Source: Myxococcota bacterium
Lineage (GTDB): Bacteria > Myxococcota_C > UBA6777
DNA: 7,055 nucleotides
Direction of reading: 5' to 3'
NCBI GenBank assembly: GCA_963169055.1
Contig: CAUJFU010000258.1
Location: forward strand, 1 to 7,055
Part shown: positions 1-5,754 of the stretch, one piece after another
Numbering within the stretch: position 1 is the first letter of the stretch
Layout: every line of letters starts with the position of its first letter
Notes under the pieces: model-generated
The model's database searches: none
Told to the model about the DNA's origin: nothing
Seen by the model: the letters and a program-made list of their open reading frames with translations, nothing else
Translations under genes and position numbers: made by a program

Positions 1-52
1 CAACAAACAAAAACGCATTGAGATCTTTTCTCCATAAGGACGGATGTGGTTG

Positions 53-141
53 GCAAAAGCCCCGTGTTCGCGGCATCTCCAGCGACAGATCTGTCGTTAA
101 CCTTCCAACCGCGTAAGTTCTATCTTCATAGGAATTACGCA
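53..141 (-). repeat. Dispersed hairpin repeat, short copy A
   Basis: Degenerate, internally deleted copy of the repeat that follows it (copy B). On the plus strand the outer parts match copy B: the block GTGTTCG near 63-69, followed by a CATCTCCAGCGA-like stretch, and a 26-bp block at 101-126 that agrees with 276-301 at 22 of 26 positions. The roughly 70 bp of GC-rich hairpins in the middle of copy B are missing. A 14-bp perfect palindrome, CGACAGATCTGTCG, lies at 83-96, where copy B has an AGCGA/TCGCT hairpin. No coding potential is apparent. Positions 1-52 before it show nothing I can identify. Confidence 0.6.
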
Positions 142-144
142 GTC

Positions 145-309
145 GCCAAAAAAAAGCCGTGTTCGTGACACTCCAAGCGAGAGAGTCGCTGATTTGAAAG
201 ACAGTGATCGTTTCGCCAACATGGGGGTCAAGGGGCGATAGTCCCTTGTGGGGTCTGGGGTGACACCCCACAAAACCATCCAACGGCATAAGTCCTATCT
301 TAATTTGCG
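145..309 (-). repeat. Dispersed hairpin repeat, full copy B
   Basis: Non-coding repeat in tandem with copy A and homologous, in inverted orientation, to the copy after ychF (5620-5754). Read on the minus strand, shared landmarks in order are GTTGGATGGT, a CCCCA(G/C)ACCCCAC block, CTTGACCCC, a GATCG-like block with TTTCAAA, ACTCT..CGCT, TGTC(A/G)CGAAC and a T-rich end. Foldable segments are TTGTGGGGT (246-254) with ACCCCACAA (265-273), a perfect 9-bp stem; AAGGG (230-234) with CCCTT (243-247); and AGCGA (176-180) with TCGCT (186-190). A short minus-strand open frame crosses it, but it only reflects the repeat and has no recognisable domain. Confidence 0.7.
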
Positions 310-396
310 TTTGAATACAGCAACAAGTGTGTGCTGCTCCGAAGTCATGGCGACAAAGACGCCGAATGGCCGCTTGTTTGGGAAGAAAAAGCGATG

Positions 397-426
397 TTGA
401 CAAGTGGGGGGGGGGATCTGTACATA
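397..426 (+). promoter_or_regulatory. Candidate sigma70 promoter with G10 spacer tract
   Basis: A perfect -35 hexamer TTGACA lies at 397-402. The spacer contains ten consecutive Gs (406-415). A weak -10, TACATA, lies at 421-426 with an 18-nt spacer. It sits about 54 nt before the nucleotidyltransferase start and is the best promoter I see for the operon. The poly-G run lies where a one-base length change alters -35/-10 spacing; loss of one G would give the optimal 17 nt. The -10 matches consensus at only three of six positions, so the assignment is tentative. Confidence 0.45.
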
Positions 427-479
427 CCAAGGGCGCGCTCAATGGTGGGGCAACAAACATTGTGTTGGAAAGGATCAGT

Positions 480-1205
480 ATGCAAGCAATCTTACTTTGT
501 GGCGGATTGTCCACCCGTTTGGGAGAGATTACCAAGGAGACCCCCAAGATCTTGTTGGAGATCGGCGGAAAGACGGTGTTGCAGCACCAAGTCGAATTGT
601 TGGTGGAAGCAGGCGTCGAAGAAGTGGTGTTGGCGAGCGGTCACTTGCACGATATCTTGCAAGAGCGCGTGGGTTCGAGCCTTGGGGGGACGCCGATCCG
701 TTACGTTCGCGAAGAAAAGCGCCTAGGCACAGGGGGCGCGATCAAAAATGCCATGAAGGCGATTACACGGTTCCCGGCCTTTGTGCTCAATGGCGATATC
801 TTGTTGGATGCTTCGCTGCGCGAGATGGCTTTGGCCTTGCGTCCAGAGATGGATGGGATCTTGCTTGGTGTTGAAGTCGAAGATGCCCGTAGCTACGGGA
901 GATTGGTGTTTGAGCCAGACACGTTGCGTATTCAACAATTCGTGGAAAAAGATCCCAACCACCAAGGCGCAGGTCATATCAACGGCGGCGTGTATTTGTT
1001 CCAATCGTCGATCCAGTCGTACTTTCCGGATCGAGAGAGTTTTTCGGTGGAGTACGATGTCTTCCCGTATGTAAAGAGCCTGTATATCCATCCTTACAAG
1101 GGGACATGGATCGATATCGGAACCCCCGAGAGATTGGCCTTTGCGCGGGAAAACTTGACCCATTTGATCCAAGTTCAACGCGGCGAGGGGAAGTCGCATG
1201 GGTGA
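480..1205 (+). CDS. Sugar-1-phosphate nucleotidyltransferase (HddC/RfbA-like)
   Basis: A 241-residue single-domain cytoplasmic nucleotidyltransferase that should couple NTP to a sugar 1-phosphate, giving an NDP-sugar and pyrophosphate. Residues 1-35 hold the nucleotide-binding signature (GG at 8-9, R13, TPK at 21-23). NGD at 104-106 supplies a metal-binding Asp; INGGVYLF (168-174) and WIDIGTPE (210-217) are typical of the D-glycero-D-manno-heptose 1-phosphate guanylyltransferase branch, so GDP-heptose or a related surface-sugar donor is the most likely product. Substrate cannot be fixed from sequence; a thymidylyl- or mannose-1-P guanylyltransferase is possible. The open frame extends upstream to 327, but ATG 480 is chosen: AGGA ends 5 nt before it and the family fold begins there. 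Its last 8 nt overlap the next gene, implying translational coupling. Confidence 0.88.
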   Translation: MQAILLCGGLSTRLGEITKETPKILLEIGGKTVLQHQVELLVEAGVEEVVLASGHLHDILQERVGSSLGGTPIRYVREEKRLGTGGAIKNAMKAITRFPAFVLNGDILLDASLREMALALRPEMDGILLGVEVEDARSYGRLVFEPDTLRIQQFVEKDPNHQGAGHINGGVYLFQSSIQSYFPDRESFSVEYDVFPYVKSLYIHPYKGTWIDIGTPERLAFARENLTHLIQVQRGEGKSHG

Positions 1206-2007
1206 GCGGCGACCGATCATCACGATGACAACGGACTTTGGGACGCAAGATGCGTATGTGGGGATCATGAAAGGCGTGATCGCAGGCATCGCATCGGAGG
1301 TGAGTGTGATCGACTTGAGCCACCAAGTCCCCCCCCAAGATATCCAAAAAGCGGCCTTTTTGTTGTGGTCAGCGGTGGAAGCGTTTCCTGCGGGGACGGT
1401 GCATCTTGTGGTGGTGGACCCGGGGGTGGGCAGTACGCGGCGAGCGATCGCAGCGAGCGCAGGCGGACACTTTTTTGTGGCTCCAGACAATGGTGTGTTA
1501 TGGCCGTCGTTGCAGCGCTTTCCAAAGATCCGCGTCGCTCATCTCGATAAACCCGCTTTTTGGCGCAATGAAGTTTCGCACACCTTTCATGGCCGCGATA
1601 TCTTTTCACCTGTTGCAGCGCATCTGGCGATGGGAAGGCCGTTGTCGGAGCTGGGGACGATGATCGATGATCCAGCGGAGTTCGAGCTATTTGACCTTGA
1701 GGGCGACGGAGAACGGATCTGGGGTCGGGTGATCGAGGTGGATCGCTTTGGCAATCTTTGTACGAATATCTCGCGGGGGACCTTACGGATGTTTGAAGAT
1801 ATTTCGGGGATCGCGTTGCATATCGGTTCGCACCGTGTGACGAGCGGAATCCATCGCACCTTCTCGGATGTCGAGGTGGGAGAGATCGTCGCTTACTTTA
1901 ACAGCTTCGGTTTGCTCGAAGTCGCGGCACGAAACGGCTACGCAGCGCGGATCTTGGATGTGGAGATCAACGCACCCGTCTGGTTAACCACACAAGAGGG
2001 CATATAA
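1198..2007 (+). CDS. SAM hydrolase / SAM hydroxide adenosyltransferase (DUF62)
   Basis: A 269-residue protein of the SAM hydroxide adenosyltransferase family, relatives of fluorinase and chlorinase, which hydrolyse S-adenosylmethionine to adenosine and L-methionine. The N-terminal signature TMTTDFGTQDAYVG (residues 9-22) is followed by VVDPGVGSTRR (72-82), APDNGVL (95-101), FHGRDIFSP (130-138) and FGNLCTNI in the C-terminal barrel. The hydrolase Asp-Arg-His triad is accounted for by D74, R81 and H131, with the same D-to-R spacing of seven as in the archaeal enzyme. Halogenase-specific loops are not evident, so hydrolysis is favoured. ATG 1198 overlaps the previous stop and is preceded by GAGGGGAAG. 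The next gene starts 2 nt after its stop. The physiological role of the family, possibly SAM homeostasis, is unsettled. Confidence 0.92.
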   Translation: MGERRPIITMTTDFGTQDAYVGIMKGVIAGIASEVSVIDLSHQVPPQDIQKAAFLLWSAVEAFPAGTVHLVVVDPGVGSTRRAIAASAGGHFFVAPDNGVLWPSLQRFPKIRVAHLDKPAFWRNEVSHTFHGRDIFSPVAAHLAMGRPLSELGTMIDDPAEFELFDLEGDGERIWGRVIEVDRFGNLCTNISRGTLRMFEDISGIALHIGSHRVTSGIHRTFSDVEVGEIVAYFNSFGLLEVAARNGYAARILDVEINAPVWLTTQEGI

Positions 2008-2009
2008 CT

Positions 2010-3854
2010 GTGGCAAAAGCGGGGCGAAAAACACAAGCGAAGCGAGATGCACAGCGAACACAAGCGAAGCGAGGCGCACAACCAACACAGGCCAAGCGAG
2101 ACGCACAACCAACGCAAACCAAAACCAAGCAAGACGCGCAACCAACGCAAACCAAGCGAGATGTGCGGCGCGTTGTTGAGGCGGAGAAAAAAGCGGACAG
2201 ACGCAACGCAAAAGCGGGTGATCCTCAAGAGATCGGCCAGCTTTACGATGTGTTGATCCACGATGTAAGCGCCCAAGGATACGGGGTTGGGCGCGATCCG
2301 CTTGGACGTGCGGTGTTTGTGCCGCTGTCGGCCCCGGGCGATACGGTGCGCGCAAAAGTCGTACAACAACAGCCGCGTTATTGGCAAGGCGAGATCGTCG
2401 AAGTGTTGCAAGCTTCGGCACAACGGGTCGAACCGCGATGCCGCCACTTTGGTGTGTGCGGTGGGTGTGATTGGCAACACCTCGCTCCAAGCGCGCAGAC
2501 GTCTGCGAAACAGCAGATCTTGTTTGAAACCCTCCGTCGTGTCGGAAAGATCGATCTCGCAGAAGCACCACGGATCTCTTCTTCTTCGCAGGTTTGGGGA
2601 TGCCGTGATCGTGCGCGCTTTCATGTCGATGAACACGGTCGATTGGGCTTTTTTGCTCGTGGTTCTCGCCAACACGTCGCGATCTCTCGCTGCCCTGTCT
2701 TGCATCCCGCTTTGCAGCGTATCGTGTCGCTCTTGCGCGAATATACGCCCAAATTGCTGTTGCCTTTGCATGAGATCTGCGTCTTGGTCGAAAACTCATG
2801 GGAAACGAACGAAGATTCGGCTGTTGTCGAAGAGGTCGCTGTTTCCGAAGGTTCGGCAGATTCCGAAAATACGGCCATTGTTGCAGCGACGGATGTTTCG
2901 GATGGAGTGGCTGTTTCGGAAGGAGTGGCTATTGTTGCAGATGCTGATGTTTCGAGACGTTCGGATGTTTCGAGACGTTCGGATGTTTCCAAGGGTGATC
3001 AGCACTTGTTCGTGGATCTCTGTACGGTATCTTCGGAGGGGTGGTTGTCAGCGCGTGCAGAGGCGGGTGTTTTGTTGTCTTTTCATTTGGATCATGCGGC
3101 GCAGTCGTGGAATGCTGCAAAGTGGAAAGATGCAAAAGCCGAGTATTTGGGATGGTTCGCAAGATTGAAAGCGGAGGCGGTGAATATTCGGGGGGCTTCG
3201 TTGTGGTGCGAGATGAAACGGATCGCGCAGTGGGGCGAAGAAGTGTTGTTGGTGGGCGAAGAGGGGGTTCGCTATCGAGCCGAAGGGTTTGCACAGGCGA
3301 ACTTTCGTCAGAATCAAGTGTTGCGCGATGCGGTACGTTCGGTGGTTGCGCGTGTTTCGCCCCGTCATCTGGTGGAGATCTATGCGGGGAGCGGGAATCT
3401 GAGTTTTGCAGTTGTTCAGGAATGTGAGCGGCTGTTGGCTTTGGAAGGAAACCCACAAGCTGTCGAAGACGCACAAGAAACACTGCGGATGCTTCGGGGT
3501 GAGCGGCGTCTGCCCTTGATGGGGATGGATATCCTGCGTTTTGATGATCGCTTCGATCGATTGGAGGATATCTGCGCAAAGATGGCGATGAAGGTGGACT
3601 TGTTGTTGGTGGACCCACCGCGTCGGGGGATCGCCAAAGAGATGATGCAACAGATCAACCTGTTGCGTCCGCCAGCGATCGTGTACGTCTCTTGTGATCC
3701 CGCGACATTGGCGCGTGATCTTCACGGATGGATCGGTCTTGGCTATCAACTCGAACACCTTGAGATCGTGGATCTGATGCCACAAACCGCTCACCTCGAA
3801 GCGGTATCGCTGTTGCGCCTGTCCCATCCGCGTCCAGCGACTCGGCAGTCATAA
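2010..3854 (+). CDS. RlmD/TrmA-family RNA (uracil-5-)-methyltransferase with repeat insertions
   Basis: A 614-residue SAM-dependent RNA m5U methyltransferase; relatives methylate U1939 or U747 of 23S rRNA or U54 of tRNA. Order: basic repeat tail (residues 8-55), TRAM RNA-binding domain (about 79-135), [4Fe-4S] cysteines C144, C150, C153 and C228, a repetitive insertion (about 268-328), FAQAN (427-431), SAM-binding loop EIYAGSGNLS (456-465), DPPR (535-538), catalytic nucleophile C562 in VSCDP, and MPQTAHLE ending in E597, the expected general base. All key residues are intact, so it should be active. It is much longer than the usual 430-450 residues because of the tail and insertion. The target uridine cannot be assigned. 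Start GTG 2010 lies 2 nt after the previous stop, with AAGAGGG ending 9 nt upstream; no other in-frame start fits as well. Confidence 0.9.
   Translation: MAKAGRKTQAKRDAQRTQAKRGAQPTQAKRDAQPTQTKTKQDAQPTQTKRDVRRVVEAEKKADRRNAKAGDPQEIGQLYDVLIHDVSAQGYGVGRDPLGRAVFVPLSAPGDTVRAKVVQQQPRYWQGEIVEVLQASAQRVEPRCRHFGVCGGCDWQHLAPSAQTSAKQQILFETLRRVGKIDLAEAPRISSSSQVWGCRDRARFHVDEHGRLGFFARGSRQHVAISRCPVLHPALQRIVSLLREYTPKLLLPLHEICVLVENSWETNEDSAVVEEVAVSEGSADSENTAIVAATDVSDGVAVSEGVAIVADADVSRRSDVSRRSDVSKGDQHLFVDLCTVSSEGWLSARAEAGVLLSFHLDHAAQSWNAAKWKDAKAEYLGWFARLKAEAVNIRGASLWCEMKRIAQWGEEVLLVGEEGVRYRAEGFAQANFRQNQVLRDAVRSVVARVSPRHLVEIYAGSGNLSFAVVQECERLLALEGNPQAVEDAQETLRMLRGERRLPLMGMDILRFDDRFDRLEDICAKMAMKVDLLLVDPPRRGIAKEMMQQINLLRPPAIVYVSCDPATLARDLHGWIGLGYQLEHLEIVDLMPQTAHLEAVSLLRLSHPRPATRQS
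2031..2168 (+). repeat. In-frame 27-bp tandem repeat coding for a basic tail
   Basis: Five head-to-tail units: 27 bp at 2031, 2058 and 2085, a 33-bp unit at 2112, and a decayed unit from 2145. They encode TQAKRDAQR, TQAKRGAQP, TQAKRDAQP, TQTKTKQDAQP and TQTKRDVRR, a Lys/Arg/Gln-rich, probably disordered tail before the TRAM domain. Many differences between units are synonymous third-base changes (CAA/CAG, GCG/GCC, GAT/GAC, ACA/ACG), suggesting the peptide was kept while the DNA drifted. Confidence 0.9.
2815..2990 (+). repeat. Nested in-frame repeats in the methyltransferase insertion
   Basis: Repetitive tract encoding Ser/Val/Asp/Glu-rich sequence (residues about 268-328). An 18-bp unit encoding DVSRRS is exactly duplicated at 2946-2963 and 2964-2981, with a partial third copy at 2982. 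Upstream, a longer degenerate motif (AVSEG, then AIVA, then DVS) occurs twice, around 2838-2900 and 2910-2955. It interrupts the region between the iron-sulfur domain and the catalytic domain, which is short in ordinary family members. Multiples of three preserve the frame. Confidence 0.85.
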
Positions 3855-3879
3855 CGCTGTGTATGACAGGCTGAGAGCA

Positions 3880-3970
3880 GGTCGAAAGACCCCTTTGGGT
3901 ATGCTCCGAGAGCATACGGGCATCCTTGATGCTGCGGCTGTGAGAAGGGCGAAATACCCCGAAGGAAGGG
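3880..3970 (+). promoter_or_regulatory. Hairpin-rich leader of the small membrane-protein gene
   Basis: The 121-nt gap between the methyltransferase and the next gene contains consecutive hairpins: GGTC-GAAA-GACC (3880-3891, GNRA loop), GTATGCTC-CGA-GAGCATAC (3899-3917, perfect 8 bp) and GCATC-CTT-GATGC (3920-3932). An alternative fold is possible: GGGTAT (3897-3902) with ATACCC (3954-3959) plus CCCTT (3891-3895) with AAGGG (3966-3970). This would dismantle the 8-bp hairpin and hide the Shine-Dalgarno GGAAGGG. The two states are mutually exclusive, as in an attenuator or riboswitch expression platform. I match it to no known riboswitch class. The base pairing is seen; regulation is inference. 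Confidence 0.4.
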
Positions 3971-3975
3971 CAGAG

Positions 3976-4371
3976 ATGATCGAGACGTGGGCGGCACTGG
4001 TGGGGATGGTGTTGGGGGCAGCGTGGTTGGGGCGATGGTATGCGGTGCGCGTGTTGCGTCCGCGTTATCAGGGGATCGTGGAACGGGCTTGTGCGCGTTT
4101 GATGGCGCAGATGCACGATGCGCAACCCCCGTTGCTGCGGGCCGAGGGGATGGGGTCGCCTGAAGAAGGAGGGCAATGTCAGCGGGTGTTGTTGGTTTTT
4201 TCGGGGGAAGCGGAGATCGCACAGATCGAAGAAGACGGACAGTTGGCCGCGTACGATCAACGCTTGCGTGAGGCATTGCTTGTGGAAGGGTATCCGATGA
4301 GCTTGGTGGGGGCTGTGCAGATCGAGCGGTGGACCGAACGCGGTCGAAAGCAAGCCGAAAAAGCCCTTTGA
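3976..4371 (+). CDS. Small single-pass membrane protein, unknown function
   Basis: Predicted 131-residue protein that I do not recognise. Residues about 4-25 form a hydrophobic Ala/Leu/Val/Gly helix, followed by a basic stretch (RVLRPR), suggesting an N-terminal membrane anchor with the rest in the cytoplasm. The body contains a Gly/Glu-rich linker near 58-67 and a short alpha/beta-like C-terminal part (RVLLVFSGEAEIAQIEEDG, then charged helices ending in a Lys/Glu-rich tail). The open frame extends back to 3859, but ATG 3976 is favoured because GGAAGGG ends 5 nt before it and the upstream part is the structured leader. It follows the operon on the same strand after 121 nt and ends about 100 nt before ychF. 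Confidence 0.7.
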   Translation: MIETWAALVGMVLGAAWLGRWYAVRVLRPRYQGIVERACARLMAQMHDAQPPLLRAEGMGSPEEGGQCQRVLLVFSGEAEIAQIEEDGQLAAYDQRLREALLVEGYPMSLVGAVQIERWTERGRKQAEKAL

Positions 4372-4396
4372 CCTTCGGGGCGAGATTTGCTATATG
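4368..4396 (+). promoter_or_regulatory. Candidate sigma70 promoter for ychF
   Basis: TTGACC (4368-4373, five of six to consensus), a 17-nt spacer and TATATG (4391-4396), with an extended -10 TG at 4388-4389 one base before the hexamer. It overlaps the stop of the small gene and would give a leader of roughly 70 nt. A small CCTC-TTTT-GAGG hairpin (4401-4412) lies in that leader. Confidence 0.5.
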
Positions 4397-4473
4397 CCAC
4401 CCTCTTTTGAGGAGACAAGCAAAGATCGAATGGATCGTGTTTGTTGTGTTTCTCCACCAAGATGAGGCGTGTC

Positions 4474-5574
4474 ATGTCCCTAAGTATCGGTATTGTGGGT
4501 TTGCCCAACGTCGGAAAAAGTACAACCTTTAACGCGCTAACCAAAGCGCAAAATGCGGAAGCCGCGAATTATCCGTTTTGCACCATCGAACCGAACAAAG
4601 CGATCGTGGTGGTTCCCGATGTGCGGGTGGACAAACTCGTGGAGATGGCAAAGCCCCAACGCACGTTGCACGCAACGGTGGAGTTTGTGGATATCGCGGG
4701 CTTGGTCAAAGGTGCGAGCCGAGGCGAGGGCTTGGGCAACCAGTTTTTGGGCAACATCCGTGAAACCGCTGCGATCGTGCATGTCGTCCGCTGTTTTGAG
4801 GATGACAACATCTTGCACGTCAACAACAAACCCAATCCAGCCGATGATATCGAGGTGATCAACACCGAACTGATCCTTGCCGATATCCAACAGCTTGAGC
4901 GCAAGATCGAACGCACCCAACGCCAAGCCAAGACCGACCGCAAGCTACAGCCCTTGATGGATGAAGCCGCCCGCCTTAAAGGGTATCTCGATGCCGGAAA
5001 TATGGTGGTTACCTACCAGCCCGCTCACCAAGAAAGCTACGACGCGCTGTTGCAAGAGATGCGCTTTATTACCCAAAAGAAGGTGATCTTTGCTGCAAAC
5101 GTCGACGAGGCCGGTCTTACCGAAGACAATGCGATGGTCAAACAAGTCCGTGCTATCGCCGCCGCCCAAGGTGCTGAAGTCGTCAAGCTGTGCGCCAAAC
5201 TCGAAGAAGAGATGGGTGGTCTGAGCGACGAAGAACGCAACGAATTTCTCGATGCTGCGGGTGTCAAAGAAAGTGGTCTTTCGCAAGTCATCCAAAAAAG
5301 CTTCCGAGCGCTTGGCCTGATCAACTACTTTACGGTCGGAGTAAAAGAAGTGCGGGCGTGGACGATCCACGAAGGTTGGACAGCTCCCCAAGCTGCGGGC
5401 GTGATCCACTCCGACTTTGAACGCGGGTTTATCCGCGCACAGGTCATCGCGTATGACGACTTTGTCCGTTGTAAGGGCGAAGCGGGCGCAAAAGCCGCTG
5501 GTGTGATGCGCGTCGAAGGCAAAGAATACATCGTCAAAGATGGCGATATCATGCACTTCCTCTTTAACGTATAG
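4474..5574 (+). CDS. ychF: YchF (OLA1-type) redox-regulated ATPase
   Basis: A 366-residue YchF, close to the usual 363, a universally conserved Obg-related ribosome-associated P-loop protein that hydrolyses ATP rather than GTP. G1 P-loop GLPNVGKS is at 9-16, the switch-II region DIAGLVKGASRGEGLG at 73-88, and NVDE at 209-212 replaces the GTPase NKxD, in line with the family's ATP preference. The central part is helical (about 130-200), and a TGS domain occupies about 283-364 (INYFTVGVKEVRAW to the C terminus). ATG 4474 is preferred over the upstream in-frame start at 4441: GAGG lies 6 nt before it and the protein then begins exactly like the family. It appears to have its own promoter. The stop is followed by repeat DNA, not another gene. 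Confidence 0.97.
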   Translation: MSLSIGIVGLPNVGKSTTFNALTKAQNAEAANYPFCTIEPNKAIVVVPDVRVDKLVEMAKPQRTLHATVEFVDIAGLVKGASRGEGLGNQFLGNIRETAAIVHVVRCFEDDNILHVNNKPNPADDIEVINTELILADIQQLERKIERTQRQAKTDRKLQPLMDEAARLKGYLDAGNMVVTYQPAHQESYDALLQEMRFITQKKVIFAANVDEAGLTEDNAMVKQVRAIAAAQGAEVVKLCAKLEEEMGGLSDEERNEFLDAAGVKESGLSQVIQKSFRALGLINYFTVGVKEVRAWTIHEGWTAPQAAGVIHSDFERGFIRAQVIAYDDFVRCKGEAGAKAAGVMRVEGKEYIVKDGDIMHFLFNV

Positions 5575-5619
5575 CGCCCCCACGTTCTCGTTTTTTTGCA
5601 ATTTTGTGGGAAGTGACTT

Positions 5620-5754
5620 GTTGGATGGTGTGTGGCACCCCACACCCCACGAGAGGGCGAAGCCCTCTTGACCCCGTATCGGCGGGGTGATCGTTCCTTT
5701 TTCAAACCAACAACTCTGCCGCTAGGCATGTCGCGAACGCGTCTGCTTTTTCTT
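5620..5754 (+). repeat. Dispersed hairpin repeat, inverted copy C
   Basis: Third copy of the repeat found at 53-309, here in the opposite orientation and lying between ychF and the broken integrase. Shared landmarks in the same order are GTTGGATGG, CCCCACACCCCAC, CTTGACCCC, GGCG..GATCG, TTTCAAA, ACTCT..CGCT and TGTCGCGAAC. I judge similarity to copy B at clearly above chance but far from identity, so the copies are old. The integrase homology ends just beyond its 3' end, so the repeat may mark a deletion junction. Confidence 0.65.
5630..5688 (+). terminator. Triple hairpin after ychF, possible terminator
   Basis: Three consecutive perfect stems lie in copy C: GTGTGG/CCACAC (5630-5645, 4-nt loop), AGAGGGC/GCCCTCT (5652-5668, GAA loop) and ACCCCG/CGGGGT (5671-5688, 6-nt loop). 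A run of only five Ts begins nine bases after the last stem, so it is not a canonical intrinsic terminator. It could still stop ychF transcripts or protect their 3' ends. The earlier T7 run at 5591-5597 has no hairpin directly before it. Confidence 0.35.

Noticed and set aside
97-279. Short minus-strand protein
   Set aside because: It is a translation of the hairpin repeat; a similar peptide can be read from copy C in the other orientation, with no ribosome binding site or domain.
327-479. N-terminal extension of the nucleotidyltransferase starting at GTG 327
   Set aside because: The extension is not family-like, runs through the poly-G tract, and ATG 480 has a good Shine-Dalgarno sequence.
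3871-3960. TPP riboswitch suggested by CTGAGA after the methyltransferase gene
   Set aside because: The rest of the thi-box consensus is absent, and no thiamin gene is nearby.
3859-3975. N-terminal extension of the small membrane protein
   Set aside because: This stretch is dominated by perfect hairpins, and ATG 3976 has a strong ribosome binding site directly before the hydrophobic helix.
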